Notes: generated from the letters alone by a model not told the origin. Positions 21,970 to 33,116 are shown, counted from the first letter of the stretch. The stretch is DNA of 64,000 bases from Ascarosepion bandense (GCA_037127315.1 JBBBDQ010001279.1:315001-379000); one strand, 5' to 3'. Made by a program: numbers and translations.

Positions 21970-23085
21970 TGTCTAAGGAATGATAAAAGAAAGAATCCAA
22001 GAAAGAAGGAAACAAAAAAAAAAACAGAAACCAAGAAAGAAAAAAGCAAATTACTGAAAAATATAGTGAAGACAGAAAAAAACATAGAAGAATAAAAAAG
22101 AAAGAAAAATAAAGAAAAAAAGAAAAATACAGAATAAGGAAAAGGAAACATATAAGTAAAAGAAAGAAAAAAGAGAGGAAGAAAGAAAATGATGAAAAGA
22201 AAAGAAAGTAAAGGAAAAGAAAGAAAAAAAGAAAGAAAGAAAATGACGAAAAAGTAAAAGAAAGAAAGACAAAAAGAAAGAAAATGACAGAAAGAGAAAC
22301 ATGCATCAAAAATAAAAAAGATAAACAGAAAAACAACGAAAGAAAAAATAAAGATAGAGAAAAAAGAGGAAAAATAGAAAGAAAAAGCAACAAAAGAAAA
22401 AAGAATAAAGACACAGAAAGAAACAAAAATGAGAGAAAAAGAAAAATCAACTGAAGAAAGAATCGAAATTAAAAAAGAGAAGAAAGACAAAAAAGATAGA
22501 AAGAAAACAACAAAAGAAAGAAAGAAAGAAAGAAGAGAGTAAAAAGACAAAAAGACAGAAAGAACAATAAAAGAAAGAAAGAAAGTGAGAAAGAAAATAA
22601 AAAATAAAGGAAGAGTAGAAAGACAAAAAAGATAGAAAGAAAACAACAAAAGAAAGAAAGAAAGAAAGAAAGAAGAGAGTAAAAAGACAAAAAGACAGAA
22701 AGAACAATAAAAGAAAGAAAGAAAGTGAGAAAGAAAATGAAAAATAAAGGAAGAGTAGAAAGACAAAAAAGATAGAAAGAAAACAACAAAAGAAAGAAAG
22801 AGAGTAAAAAGACAAAAAGACAGAAAGAACACTAAAAGAAAGAAAGAAAGAAAGAAAGCGAGAAAGAAAATAAAAAATAAAGGAAGAGTAGAAAGACAAA
22901 AAAGATAGAAAAAAACATCAAAAGAAAAAAAGAAAGAAAAAAGTATGCAAAAAAGGAAACAAATAAAAAATAAAGATAAAGAATAAAGACCTAAAACAAA
23001 GAAAGAAAGAAAAAGACAAAAAGAAAGAAAGAAAAAGAAAAGCCTGACAAAAAAGAGAAAGAAAGAATGAAAGAATCGTTGTCAA
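21970..23085 (+). repeat. 1.1-kb polypurine (GAAA)n-type tract
   Basis: Nearly uninterrupted purines on the plus strand, in AAAG/AAGA words. A longer unit (AGACAGAAAGAACAATAAAA ... GGAAGAGTAGAAAGAC) repeats at about 22561, 22701 and 22826, so there is a higher-order repeat of 125-140 bp. The Phe/Ser/Leu open frames on the minus strand are repeat translations. 23090-23560 after it holds nothing I recognise. Confidence 0.95.
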
Positions 23086-23561
23086 TAGCTTTATATCTTT
23101 CATCAATAGTGACAGTAGTAAATACCATTTATGCGAGCAGACATTAAACACAAATGATGAAAACTGAAACACTTAAATAGCGTGATTTTTTCCTAAAAGG
23201 AGGTTGGTATCCTGTTGCAGTCATATTCCAAAACAACGTTGCTTGGCTGAGTCCCGCCGCTGGCACCTTTAAATCTGCTTCCTCTGTCACTTTTTTTCCC
23301 CCCCAGCAATTTTTTTAGGGGGTGGGCGAGTAACCTCAACTTAATAAAAGGATGTGCGAATAACGTAACAGTTTTCGACAGAGAAAGTGGAATCAGCAAA
23401 ACAAATTCTCTTGCGGTCACATCGCATTAAACTATTTTAGAAAACCAGGAATCCAGACCTGTAGCTTAAACGGCAGGGTATGCTGAGTTCCACCAGTTTG
23501 GTGACGGAGAACTTTAAAATAAAATCAGTATTTACAATAATGGTAATCTATTATTTATTTA

Positions 23562-23676
23562 CGCAGAAAGCAATGGCAACCTACTGCGGGATAATCTTCT
23601 GCCCAGTCAGTCATGTCTCTTTCGAGACATGATCGCCCAAGCGTGTATCACGTATAGCACTTAACTGACTGACTGA
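23562..23676 (+). mobile_element. SINE family 1, 3' fragment
   Basis: Starts in CGCAGAAAGCAATGGCAACC and keeps the CATGTCTCTTTCGAGACATG hairpin and the CTTAACTGACTGACTGA end. The head is missing. Confidence 0.88.
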
Positions 23677-23811
23677 ATATAATAGTTGGAAACATGTTTA
23701 AAACATTTACTGGGCATAAAGTGGGGGATCAATTTTATATTATTATGAAGTAATAAATTGATCCCTCACTAATTACTACTTAAAAATATAATACATCTCT
23801 TCCTGCTCTAG

Positions 23812-23976
23812 CTATGAGTCAAATAACAGGACAGATTGGGTTCTATAGCCTTGGTCGGCAACCAATCTACCGCAGAAAGCAATGGCAACCTACTGCGGGA
23901 TAATCTTCTGCCCAGTCAGTCATGTCTCTTTCGAGACATGATCGCCCAAGCGTGTATTACGTATAGCACTTAATTG
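23812..23976 (+). mobile_element. SINE family 1, 3' fragment
   Basis: Starts in TATGAGTCAAATAACAGGAC and runs to AGCACTTAATTGA. It is nearly identical to the body of the fragment 250 bp upstream, so this may be a local duplication. Confidence 0.88.
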
Positions 23977-24119
23977 AATCTATTATACTGTCTTTTCCAG
24001 GGACACATGGCATGTCGTAAATAATAAAGAAAAGGAATCTTTGGAGAGCCATGAATATGTGCGTTTTAAATAGAGAACGAAAACTGAATTTCAATCCATG
24101 GACAAGGCAAAGCTAGTAT

Positions 24120-24300
24120 ATATATAATCATCCGCAGACAGATCTGTTTCGCTGTATCACAGCTCATCAGTACGGTTAGACATCCGACTGCTTTTAACCC
24201 AGGATTGAAACCCGCACCAAATTCGCGTCAGTCGGCGATTCTACCGCTGAGCTATAAGGTAGCTACTATTTTGGTAGAAGGAGGCAGACTTTTTAGCGTG
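24120..24300 (-). mobile_element. tRNA-like SINE (family 2)
   Basis: On the minus strand: TATAGCTCAGCGGTAGAATC (A box), GGGTTTCAATCCTGGG (B box), then CGTACTGATGAGCTGTGATA and CAGATCTGTCTGCGGATGA. The tRNA-like part is the best preserved of the family-2 copies, but the 3' body shows it is a SINE and not a tRNA gene. Confidence 0.75.
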
Positions 24301-24307
24301 TATAGAC

Positions 24308-24486
24308 TAAACTAAACTATCGCCCGGTTCACACTCTACCCACATCTATTGAACAGGTGAAGAGGCTCATCCCTTGTTTCCTGTTTAGGATGTGGTTTCC
24401 GGTTTTCTCTTTTCCATTCTTTTTACCCTTACGTAGCCCCCTGCGCATCAGTGGCGTTATCACCTTGCTTGGGGTGATATGATTTT
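24308..24486 (+). mobile_element. Short non-autonomous element ending in the LINE tail
   Basis: Head: CTATCGCCCGGTTCACACTC, AACAGGTGAAGAGGCTCATC, CCTGTTTAGGATGTGG. The 3' end (CCCCCTGCGCATCAGTGGCG ... GGGGTGATATGATT, then an A-rich run) is the same tail that ends the group-1 LINEs. No open frame. It is either a SINE mobilised by the LINE or an internal-deletion derivative. Other copies: 54970-55317 (minus), 55985-56222, 12560-12655. Confidence 0.75.
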
Positions 24487-24988
24487 AAAAAAATTATATA
24501 TATATATATATATATAGATATATAATGTTTTTCTTTAATCCAAAGTGGAAGAATAGGAAGGTAAATTCCAAGAACCTGATCTACCTAAAATGTTTAATCA
24601 AATAAACTTAAATATAAATTTTTAAAATCTTATATTGAAACCCATTCCTTCTCGCCTCAATACACCTCTTCAAACAGCCCAAAATCTTAACTTTAAAAAG
24701 TAATTTAACTCATTTAGTTGTCTATCTTTATAAAATATGAACTCCTATTCCTCCCCTTCCTAAATATACCGTTTCAACACCCTGTAACCCCGTGACTACA
24801 AGCTCTGTCCTTTTCTACTTTGTGACCGTTGTTAACCAAAAACCCCTCCACACTCTACCCCAGGGCTTTCGCCATTTGGAAAAAACAATGTCGCTGACGT
24901 GACGTAGAATCTCTATTAGAGATCCTATGTCAAAATGTACATCCGACACCTTTGAATTTTGAAAATTTTCTCTAATTTATATATATAT

Positions 24989-25427
24989 AGAAATTATAAC
25001 ATGGATATGTTATAATATCACTACAAAAGTAGCTATTTTGTTTTAACACTTCTTGTGTCTTGTCAAGTGATGTGGTTTTATATATATATATTGTGTGTAT
25101 TTTGGCAGCATTTTTTCATTAATGCAGGTTTTATTGAATAATATAGACAAGTTTTGTCTATTAATTTTGTGTAGGATCCGTTCATACCGTCTGATATACT
25201 TGATGGTGATGTCGTTGAAAGACAACAAAAAATCACAGTATTTGTTGAATTTTTTATCGGGTCTAAGCTTATGTGAGCCGAAAGTTTAGACCCGATAAAA
25301 AATTCAACAAATACTGTAATTTTTGTTGTCTTTCAACGACATCACCATCAAGTATATCAGACGGTATGAACGGATCCTACACAAAATTAATAGACAAAAC
25401 TTGTCTATATTATTCAATGAAACCTGC

Positions 25428-25474
<47 letters not shown>

Positions 25475-25560
25475 GAAATTATAACATGGATATGTTATAA
25501 TAACACTAAAAGTAGCTATTTTTTTTCAACACTTCTTGTGTCTTGTCAAGTGATGTGGTT
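24989..25560. mobile_element. Head-to-head Penelope-like element fragments
   Basis: A long hairpin: 25118-25266 is inverted at 25286-25433 with about 98% identity and a 19-bp loop containing TTATGTGAGCCGAAAG. Outside it, an 87-89 bp direct repeat (24989-25077 and 25474-25560) contains TTATAACATGGATATGTTATAA. Both arms encode, on opposite strands, ILFNKTCINEKMLPKYTQY, which has the look of the N-terminal region of Penelope-like element ORFs. The loop phrase recurs in the PLE pieces at 27680 and 48640. Inverted head-to-head copies are known for PLEs. Confidence 0.6.
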
Positions 25561-25744
25561 ATATATATATATATAAACAAAGTGAAAAAATTAAAAATAA
25601 GAACTAAAGTAATAAATGGAAAATGAAATAAAAAGGTACATGTTAATCCAGGTCTAAGTATTTAAGCAGATATTTGTTTCTATTGATGTAGTCGTCAATT
25701 AACTTCTTTTTGAATTGTTATTTTTCGTCCTTCTTTTCCATGTA

Positions 25745-26596
25745 CCGTGTCCCTTCAGGACGTAGGCAATCATGGACTTTCACTTGACTCTGTTTCTTGT
25801 CGCTCTCAAAATTCTTCTACTTGGTATCTCTCCCAAACCCCGCTCTGCCATCCATTTGCTCAAGCCTATCAAGTAGGTCTCGCCCTGCTTTTCTCTGCCT
25901 CTCAGTCCCTCTATCCCTCTTGCGTGTATTAAATTTTCTATGCCCTCCTTCCTCATTATATTTCCCAGAAACGTCATCTGTCTCTTCCTTATGTTAAGTA
26001 TGAGTTTTCTCCTCGTTTCCATCCTCTCCAACACCTCGTCGTTAGTCATGTGCTCAGTCCATGGTATCCTCAGCATCCTTCTGTAAAACCACATTTCAGC
26101 TGCCTCAAGACTCTCTTTCATCCTTGAGGAGATCGTTCAACATACACTGCCATACAGAAAGAGTGAGACCACATAGCAATCCAGCACTGCTTTCTTTGTT
26201 TCCAGTGAGATTTTTTCTGTCTTTCAGTATTCTGGATAGCTTTTGAAATGCATCCTTGGCCATGCCAATGAGTCTTTGGATCTCAACATCGCACCTTTCA
26301 TCCTCTGTCAGCACACTTCCCAGGTAGTTAAATTTCTTTACTTACTTAGTTTCTCCAACTTTTAGTTGTCATTTTGGGGTCTTCTTTTTCTGCTGATCAT
26401 ACATTCAGTTTTCTTTAAGTTTATGCTTGGTCCTTTCTTCTCGCTCTCTTTTGCTACCTTCTGTAGGTGGTTTGGCATTCTCCTTACGTGTCTGCTGTCA
26501 GCACCGTGTCATCTGTTGAGACTGTGGCCGCCAAAGACGAATCCTGATAAGAGTTTTATTTCTCTCAGAATTGTTTCGCCGAATAAATTTTGTGCA
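25745..26596 (-). pseudogene. Group-2 (RTE-like) LINE reverse transcriptase, C-terminal region
   Basis: Minus-strand reading in order: DTVLTADSRH-like remains of the catalytic region near 26510, MLTEDERCDVEIQRLIGMAK, the homologue of the 105-bp satellite unit at 26098-26202, EMWFYRRMLRIPWTEHMTN, DEVLERMETRRKLILNIRK, GNIMRKEGIENL, and YLIGLSKWMAERGLGE. The frame shifts between 26105 and 26121, and stops occur in the satellite-homologous part. 25780-26121 is open for 113 codons. This is the reference that identifies the source of the 36.9-46.1 kb array. The family is the endonuclease-reverse transcriptase type common in invertebrates, and the clade is not certain. Confidence 0.82.
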
Positions 26597-26609
26597 GTAG
26601 AGGATTAAT

Positions 26610-27170
26610 TTAATTTTCCTTGACAAAATACAAAGGAGGATCTGTAACGTGGTTGATACTGACTTGGCAGACCGGCTGTAACCACTCTCTCACCGGCGTG
26701 ATGTGGCTTCCCTGTGCCTCTTCTACAAGTACTTTCATGGCTACTGCTCCGATGAGCTTAGATCACTGGTGCCGCCTAAGCACGAATTTACACGAGATAC
26801 TAGATTAGCAACTAGGTCCCACCCTTTTACAGTTAAACAAATAAGATGTAACCGTAAATTCTACTCCAACAGCTTCTTTTCTCGCGCTTCCCGCCTGTGG
26901 AACTCCCTTCCACAAGTCTGCTTTCCCGACAGTTACAATCTCCAGGTGTTTAAATGTAGGGTCAATAGACACCTCCTATCACACTAACTCCCAATTATTC
27001 TCAGAACACTCTCATCTACCCAACCCTCATTCTCGGTATCCTTACCCGCCTATCACCCACCCTCTGACATTTCCTATATTTAATCATCCTTTCTCCACTC
27101 TACGTAGCCCCCTGCGCAGTAGTGGCAGTGACATGCCTTGCTCGGGGTGAAACGCTTATAAAAAAAAAAA
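26610..27170 (+). mobile_element. Group-1 LINE, strongly 5'-truncated copy
   Basis: Starts at TTGACAAAATACAAAGGAGG and ends in the conserved tail plus A10. It is nearly identical to the last 560 bp of 4177-5369, so both are recent copies of one source. The open part 26703-26987 encodes the last 94 residues (ASLCLFYKYFHGYCSDEL to the RHLLSH end). Confidence 0.9.
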
Positions 27171-27630
27171 GTCAACAGAAGTTGCGTATTTTCGGATAAA
27201 TGTTTCGAAGTGAAAATACATCCTGTTTATAATTACTCTGCAGTTGATTTTTGTAGAAAATATTAACATTATTGGCTTTTTGTAAATTTTTGTTTTTATG
27301 TTTGTTGTTATTAAATTAGGGTATAGAAATCCCGACAAAGTTTTAAATCTAACAAGTGGAAGAGTTTCATGAAAATAGATTTGATTGAAACTTGATTCGA
27401 TTACACGTTCCGTCATTCTAGCCTTCATCGAATTCAAGAATGGGATGTGTGTATGTATGTTTGTATGCATGTTTCAATAATGAATCTCTTTTTTTAAATG
27501 ATAATGAAAAGATGATTTACTTTTAATTCGGCACGAAAAATGCTAGGAAAATACATTAAAAAATTTGACTTGAACTAAAACTTGTACAAATAAATATTAA
27601 CGACTTTTTTAAAGCCAGCCAGTCTTTCAT

Positions 27631-27880
27631 ATGAGCCATCTTCAGAGAGGTTATAAGGATGGTAAACACAAAACTCATGTGAGCCGAAAGCTTAGAACCA
27701 ACTTAATAAAAAATTATCCAAATGTTAGAGAAGTTTTGTCTTTATTTTCGACTGAAATTAAAACCAAAATACGACGTTTAGAATGGCTCATGATTAAACA
27801 TAATAGACATTCATTGTCTCTTATATTTAACAGTATATGTTTAGAAAATTATTTGCTGCCTCGAGACATTATATATATAA
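27631..27880 (+). mobile_element. Penelope-like element fragment (ORF 5' region)
   Basis: Begins with TATGAGCCATCTTCAGAGAG and CTCATGTGAGCCGAAAGC, then an open frame with RKLRTNLIKNYPNVREVLSL and IFNSICLENYLLPRD. The wording parallels the 25.1-25.4 kb hairpin arms and matches 48426-48660 and 48895-48990. Confidence 0.6.
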
Positions 27881-29015
27881 TGGCATGCCTCTTCATCCTA
27901 CAGCACGAATGCTGGTGTCTCACAGGGCTCTATCCTGGGCCCGACGTTCTTCTTTATGAGATGAGATCAAGTCCCAAGTAGGCATCTACGCAGATGACAC
28001 TACAATATACTCCCGCACCAGTAAGAAACCTGTCGTGGCGGACAGACATAATCTCGCTGCTGACCTTGAACGGGATCTACATTCTGTGGTGAACTGGGGC
28101 AAGAAGTGGCTTGTCAACTTCAATTCGTCTAAGACCAAGCTGTTGTCTGTCAACCATTACAGGCAACCTCTCCTGCCTCCCATAAGCATGGACCAAGCGA
28201 TTCTCCCTGAGAGCAATACACTACGCATCCTTGGCCTTACCCTCTCCTCAGACCTCAAATGGAACCACTATATTGAATCCATAGCAAAATCTACTGCTAA
28301 GAAGGTTGGGTCACTATGTCGATCGAGGATGTTTTTTTCCCCTGAATCCATCCTGCATATATACAAGTCAACCATCCGGCCGTGCATAGAGTACTGCTGC
28401 CATTTATGGCCAGGTGCCCCTGCCGTTCTCCTCTGTATTCCTGACAGGCCCCAAAGGAGAGTCTGTAATATCATAGGTACTGATCTGGCGGCTCGACTGC
28501 AGCCACTTCCCACCGTCGAAATGTGGCCTCCCTTTGCCTCTTCTATAAATACTTTCATGGCTTCTGCTCCAACGAACTTAAGTCACTGGTGCCTCCTCAA
28601 CAGGTGTTTACTCGTGCAACCAGACTGGCAAATGGGTCCAACCCATTCACAGTCAGGTTAGCCAAATGCAGACGACAATTCTACTCCTGCAGCTTCCTCT
28701 CTCGCACTTCCCGCCTGTGGAACTCACTCCCGTATTCTTGCTTTCCTGACGGCTACAACCTCCAGAAATTTAAATGCAAAGTCAATACTCATCTACTAAC
28801 CACTGAACTCTAGCTCTCTCCCCACCCCCGTATAACCTTCCCTTTCTCTCCACCTATGTAACTGTCATCACACTTGCATTCTCATCTTTCTATTGCTCCT
28901 TTCAAACTGATCTATACTCCTCACTCTCTTCTAATTAATCTCTTTTACAGTTATGTAGCCCCCCCCCCCCGCACATCAGTGACATTTCTGTCTTGCTCGG
29001 GGTGAAATGATTAAA
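27880..29015 (+). mobile_element. Group-1 LINE subfamily B, 5'-truncated copy
   Basis: Starts near GGCATGCCTCTTCATCC (equivalent of GHAS...TNAGV) and includes remains of SQGSILGP and YADDTTIYSR. The main frame (28035-28661) carries LRILGLTLSSDLKW and IYKSTIRPCIEYCCHLWPG and frameshifts near 28520. It is then continued by 28523-28813 (ASLCLFYKYFHGFCSNEL to KVNTHLLTTEL). Ends with a C-run-expanded version of the tail (TAGCCCCCCCC...) and GGGGTGAAATGATT. A 20-base stretch is missing after GPTFFF, so it is dead. Confidence 0.88.
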
Positions 29016-29024
29016 ATATATATC

Positions 29025-29102
<78 letters not shown>
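29011..29102 (+). repeat. TA then (TG)n microsatellite
   Basis: TA units followed by about 30 TG units immediately after the LINE tail. Confidence 0.97.
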
Positions 29103-29106
<4 letters not shown>

Positions 29107-29141
29107 TATATTCAGTTATAATATGAGATTAAGGACAGAAT

Positions 29142-29579
29142 GGTTAAATAAAATAAAGACAAGAGGAAAACTGTATTTAAAATCGCCTACGCGTTTCGTC
29201 CTGTGATGGACTTTTTCAAGGCAAAAAACGAAATGAGCTTTATTCTAAATTACATATCTATAAACAAACAGTGTTGGCAACCACAAAGACGCTCACAAAT
29301 CATTTCAAAAGATCAGCAGATTATTTTTGTTTTTAGAATTTCTTCATGTGTAATGCAAAGTCACGAGATATTAAAATGAAGGGAATTTGACCGTTTTCTT
29401 TGAAAATTGTTTATTTTGTGTGTAAGTCTGTTTTAGAATTTCTTCATGTGTAGTGCAAAGTCAAGAGATGTTAAAATGAAGGGAATTCAACCGTTTTCTT
29501 TGAAATTTTTATTATGAATGTTAGTATACTTTTATAATTTAGTATAATAGCTTTCCTCTTGTCTTTATTTTATTTAACC
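29142..29579. mobile_element. Element with 28-bp terminal inverted repeats
   Basis: GGTTAAATAAAATAAAGACA... at 29142-29169 is exactly inverted at 29552-29579. The interior holds ACGCGTTTCGTCCTGTGATG, a block like the termini of Penelope-like elements, and a duplicated segment (TTTTAGAATTTCTTCATGTG at 29330 and 29428). No coding frame. It could be a PLE-derived or MITE-like structure. Confidence 0.6.
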
Positions 29580-30370
29580 ATATATATATATATATATATA
29601 CTGACAAAAACATTATGCTTAGATAAAAAGCAATTTAGTTGCGGAATAGTCCGCTGAAAGTGTGGAAATTGTTTTTTTTAAATACGAAATGAATTAAAAG
29701 AAAAAATATCAAAATAAAAAAGTGAAAACCAGTTAAATAAAATTAAAATATTATCGTTATTATTATTTTTGTTGTTGTTGTTGTTGTTGTTATTATTCAT
29801 TTCCTTTCATTTCTGGTACAAATTTAATATTTTCCGTATTCCAACAAGAAACGTAAGATAACAAATTGCACCTTGACATTAACAACTAAGCATTTTTTAC
29901 TTGTTACATGAATCGCCAGGCTTTGCACAGTGTACTATGTTGATTTTCTAGAAAACGTAAAAATTTACCATCCCTATTCTTATATTTAGTGTAACAATGT
30001 TCTTCATACAGATCTAATAATCTTTATCGGTAATTTTGAAGTGAGAAATTATCATTACTAGAAAAACTCGTGAAAAATTCACAATTTCCTTATTTCAATT
30101 TTCTACTGAATCTTTGTTGTAGAGCAGCTAACACTCCTCCAGTGCTCTCAAATATGGAATGACCTGTGGTCCGAAATAGCTATATAAATAAAGTTTAATA
30201 GCAGTCAGGAATTCGGACCGTCGTTGAGGTGGCTTATTTATCACACTGAAGAGCCGTTAAGTTGATTTTTTTTTTTTTTTTTTTTTTTGTGAAAGCTTTA
30301 TTACCTGTGAATATTTTGTTTGTCTGCGTGTATATTGTTTTCCATTTGCTGAATTTTTTTCGTGTTTCTT
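29580..30370. other. AT-rich spacer with short simple repeats
   Basis: Contains a TA tract (29580-29600), a short TTG run near 29765-29790 and T22 at about 30267-30288. I see no gene or named element. Confidence 0.55.
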
Positions 30371-30379
30371 TTGCTACAG

Positions 30380-31440
30380 TGTGACGTCAATGGCCGAGTC
30401 ACCCCAGCCGACCCTTATACCACCGTTTTCGCCGTCTGTCTGGTCAGCAACTGTTGTCAAAAAGGAGGCAGTGCATTATGGCCAGATGCGTTTGAAGTAT
30501 AAGGACTACATCAACATCAGTAGCAATGAATTGGTAACCGTTCCAGACGCAAAAGAGTCAATCACAATGAGAACCATCTCCCTGTTGATATTGATGTTAA
30601 AACTCGTAAACCTTGTCAGCAGAGAGGCAATGGAGGAGGCTGTAAAAGCCAGCAAATAGTGGCAAAATCTTTGTCAAAAAGGACAAGATCCGTGTGGGAT
30701 GTTTTGCTACGGACGGAAGATGAGGCAAAGAAGTTAGCCGGGAGTATTTTAACGACCAAGAATATCCGCCTACAAGCCGTACGAAAATTACGATGCACGG
30801 TATGCCACTAGAGATCATCACCGACCATGTGGGTGGCTTCTTTGCTAATTTTGAGTCGGTGTGTGGGGTCACCCTGCAGAGCAAGGCGGACATGCTGACT
30901 GGAGACTTTTGTCTCCTGGTTACGTTGAATAGGCAAGAGTTCCAGAGGGTCCAGGATATGTTTGTTTGTGGAGGAAGAAAACTTTTCGTATCTGTTTAAG
31001 GAAAGAGACCCCACTGCAGGTCATGTGGTTCCGCTTGTTTAAAATGTGCCCCGCCAAGAATCCGGTGACGCCACCGGTAACACCACTTAAGACTTCAAAA
31101 CCAGAAGAGACGGTGCTGGTGGTCGATAAGTCGTCAGCGTTCCAGTAGTTCTAATGAACAGACAGAGATGGTGAAGAGGTGCAAAACCCTATTACTCCTC
31201 CTCCCTAGCAAGATGTTTCTGAGAAGAAGGCACCGTCACCCAAGAAGCCTTTGCAGAAGCCATCCCCAAACAAGCGACAGGAAGTAAAACAGGCAGAGCA
31301 AACAAACTCTGTTCTCCAGGGAATACAACAAGGACAGAAGGCGGATGTGCCGTGAGCAGAATATAGTGACAGAGGAAATGCTTCCACCACGATCCTCATC
31401 GATAAAAAGTGGGGAGATGAAGAAGAGCAAACGGATTAGC
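30380..31440 (+). pseudogene. Retrotransposon ORF1/gag-like remnant (tentative)
   Basis: Several plus-strand frames in succession, broken by frameshifts: MAESPQPTLIPPFSPSVW (30390), VGGFFANFESVCGVTLQSKA with LNRQEFQRVQDMFVCGG (30793-30999), then a cysteine cluster RPHCRSCG followed by KMCPAKNP, and a Lys/Pro/Ser-rich tail (SEKKAPSPKKPLQKPSPNK). The order of a globular part, a CCHC-like knuckle and a basic low-complexity tail resembles the ORF1/gag proteins of retrotransposons. The knuckle is degenerate, so this is a weak assignment. No host gene start, intron or poly(A) signal stands out. Confidence 0.4.
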
Positions 31441-31532
31441 GATTATCTTGGTATATAATACAGTGTAGACCAACTTCGACCCCACCACCCCCTTTTTATC
31501 CCTGTGCCACATTTTGTAATATTTACAAAATA

Positions 31533-31990
31533 AATATTCGGACTGTCATTGACAGTCTGAGTGAATCGACTGCGTGCGTCGGACTATCTGCCTTCAGCGG
31601 AGACGAGGCTACGCTGAAGGTAAAGTCTCGTCTAGGGAAAAGCAGACACGAATATTTGTCTGAGCATACAAGCTCGCTTTTACCAGCGTTAATTGGCTTT
31701 GTGCCGCATCGACACTGGACTTCTACCCACGTGGTGTAGCCACAAAAATTTCGGATTGTCATTGACAGTCTGAGAATCGACTGCATGCATCAGTCGTTTA
31801 TTTGTCGAACTTTCTGCCTTCGGGCGGAGTGGAACCCAGACGAGGCTCCGCCGAAAGGCAGAGTCTCGTCTGGAGAAAACAGGTAAGAAATTTTGTCCGA
31901 GCTTTCGGCCTAGGTTTCACCCACGTTAATTGGCCCTGTGCCGCATCTATCTCGAGCTTCTACCCTCGTGGGGAGGTCGTAAATAATTCA
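31533..31990 (+). repeat. Two tandem GC-rich units with interleaved stems
   Basis: Unit 1 (31533-31747) and unit 2 (31748-31990) share TCATTGACAGTCTGAG, CGTTAATTGGC, TGTGCCGCAT and CTTCTACCC. In unit 1, stem A (31591-31599 with 31612-31620) and stem B (31601-31607 with 31627-31633) interleave. In unit 2, stem A (31814-31829 with 31846-31861) and stem B (31836-31844 with 31865-31873) interleave in the same order. The stem sequences differ between units while pairing is kept. Confidence 0.65.
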
Positions 31991-32389
31991 CAATGCCATT
32001 GACGATTATTATCGGACTGTGCTTACTGTGACTGTAATAACTTCTCTCTAATTATTGTTGTTCTGTCTTATACATGTTGGTCTTGTTTGTACTTAATATC
32101 CATTAGCATGGATATTGTGCTGTAGATACTTCAGCACACATCATCTGGGGTCGTACTGCCATCTCGGTGAGACAACAATCTTACTTCCTAACTTTTAATT
32201 TAATGATTGAATAGCGAGTTCTAGGAGAATAAAATATCCGTAGAATTTCTGCTATAATATTGTTAAATATTTGAGCTTAACAACTTTAATATTTCAATAA
32301 AAATCATAAACATGAAGACTGATCGTTATTTTAAGTATTGGGTACAAATGAAAAGATTTCAAATGTACACCTTTTCCCTATTTAATTGA

Positions 32390-33067
32390 AACAGTCATTA
32401 AACACTTCTATATTTCCTTCTTTCTTTCTTTCATTTTCTTACTGAAACCAGGTAATGTCTTCTCCCTTTTTTTCACGAAATCAAAACAGAATAGTCTGTT
32501 ATTTATGAAGTATTGGCAGGACACGTTAAACACATTTATTTTCACTTCTTTCTTTCTTTCTTTCTTTCTTTCAATTTCTTACTGAAACCAAGTAGTGTCT
32601 TTTCTCCTCTTACCTCATTATCAAACGGAAGAGTTCATTATTCATGAAGTAATGGTTAAACTCTAACTACTTTTATTTTCCTTTTTTCTTTTTCTCACTG
32701 AAACTAACTCGTGTATTTTCCCCCATCTTTCCATGAGATCAAAACGGAATAGTCTATTACTTCTGAGGTATTGGCAGGAAGCTAAACACTTTTATATTCC
32801 CTCTCTTTCTTTCTTTCTTTATTTCTTTCTTTCTTTCTTTCACGGAATCCAATCAGGGTCTTTTCCTGTCTTTCAATGAGATTAAAACGGAATAGTTCAT
32901 TATTTATTAGTATGGGAAGGCAGATTAAACACTTTTATCTCTCCTTCTTTTCTTTTTTTCTTTTTCTTTCTTTTTCCCACTGAAACCAAGGAGTGTCTTC
33001 TCTCTCTTCTTTTCATGCGATCAAAACGGAATAGTCCATTATTTATGAGGTATTGGCAGGACACATT

Positions 33068-33116
<49 letters not shown>

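Noticed and set aside
21942..22899. Long Phe/Ser/Leu open frames on the minus strand
   Set aside because: They are translations of the polypurine (GAAA)n tract in several frames at once and carry no domain.
24190..24265. Functional tRNA gene on the minus strand
   Set aside because: The A and B boxes are good, but the same body follows the tRNA-like part in four places and the acceptor stem does not close, so it is a SINE head.
30793..30999. Host zinc-knuckle gene exon
   Set aside because: Frames are broken by shifts every few hundred bases and the cysteine cluster is degenerate. A retrotransposon ORF1/gag remnant fits better.
31814..31873. Hammerhead ribozyme
   Set aside because: CAGACGA ... 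GCCGAAA recalls the CUGANGA ... GAAA core, but the U after the first C is missing and the required third stem does not pair. I therefore report only interleaved stems.
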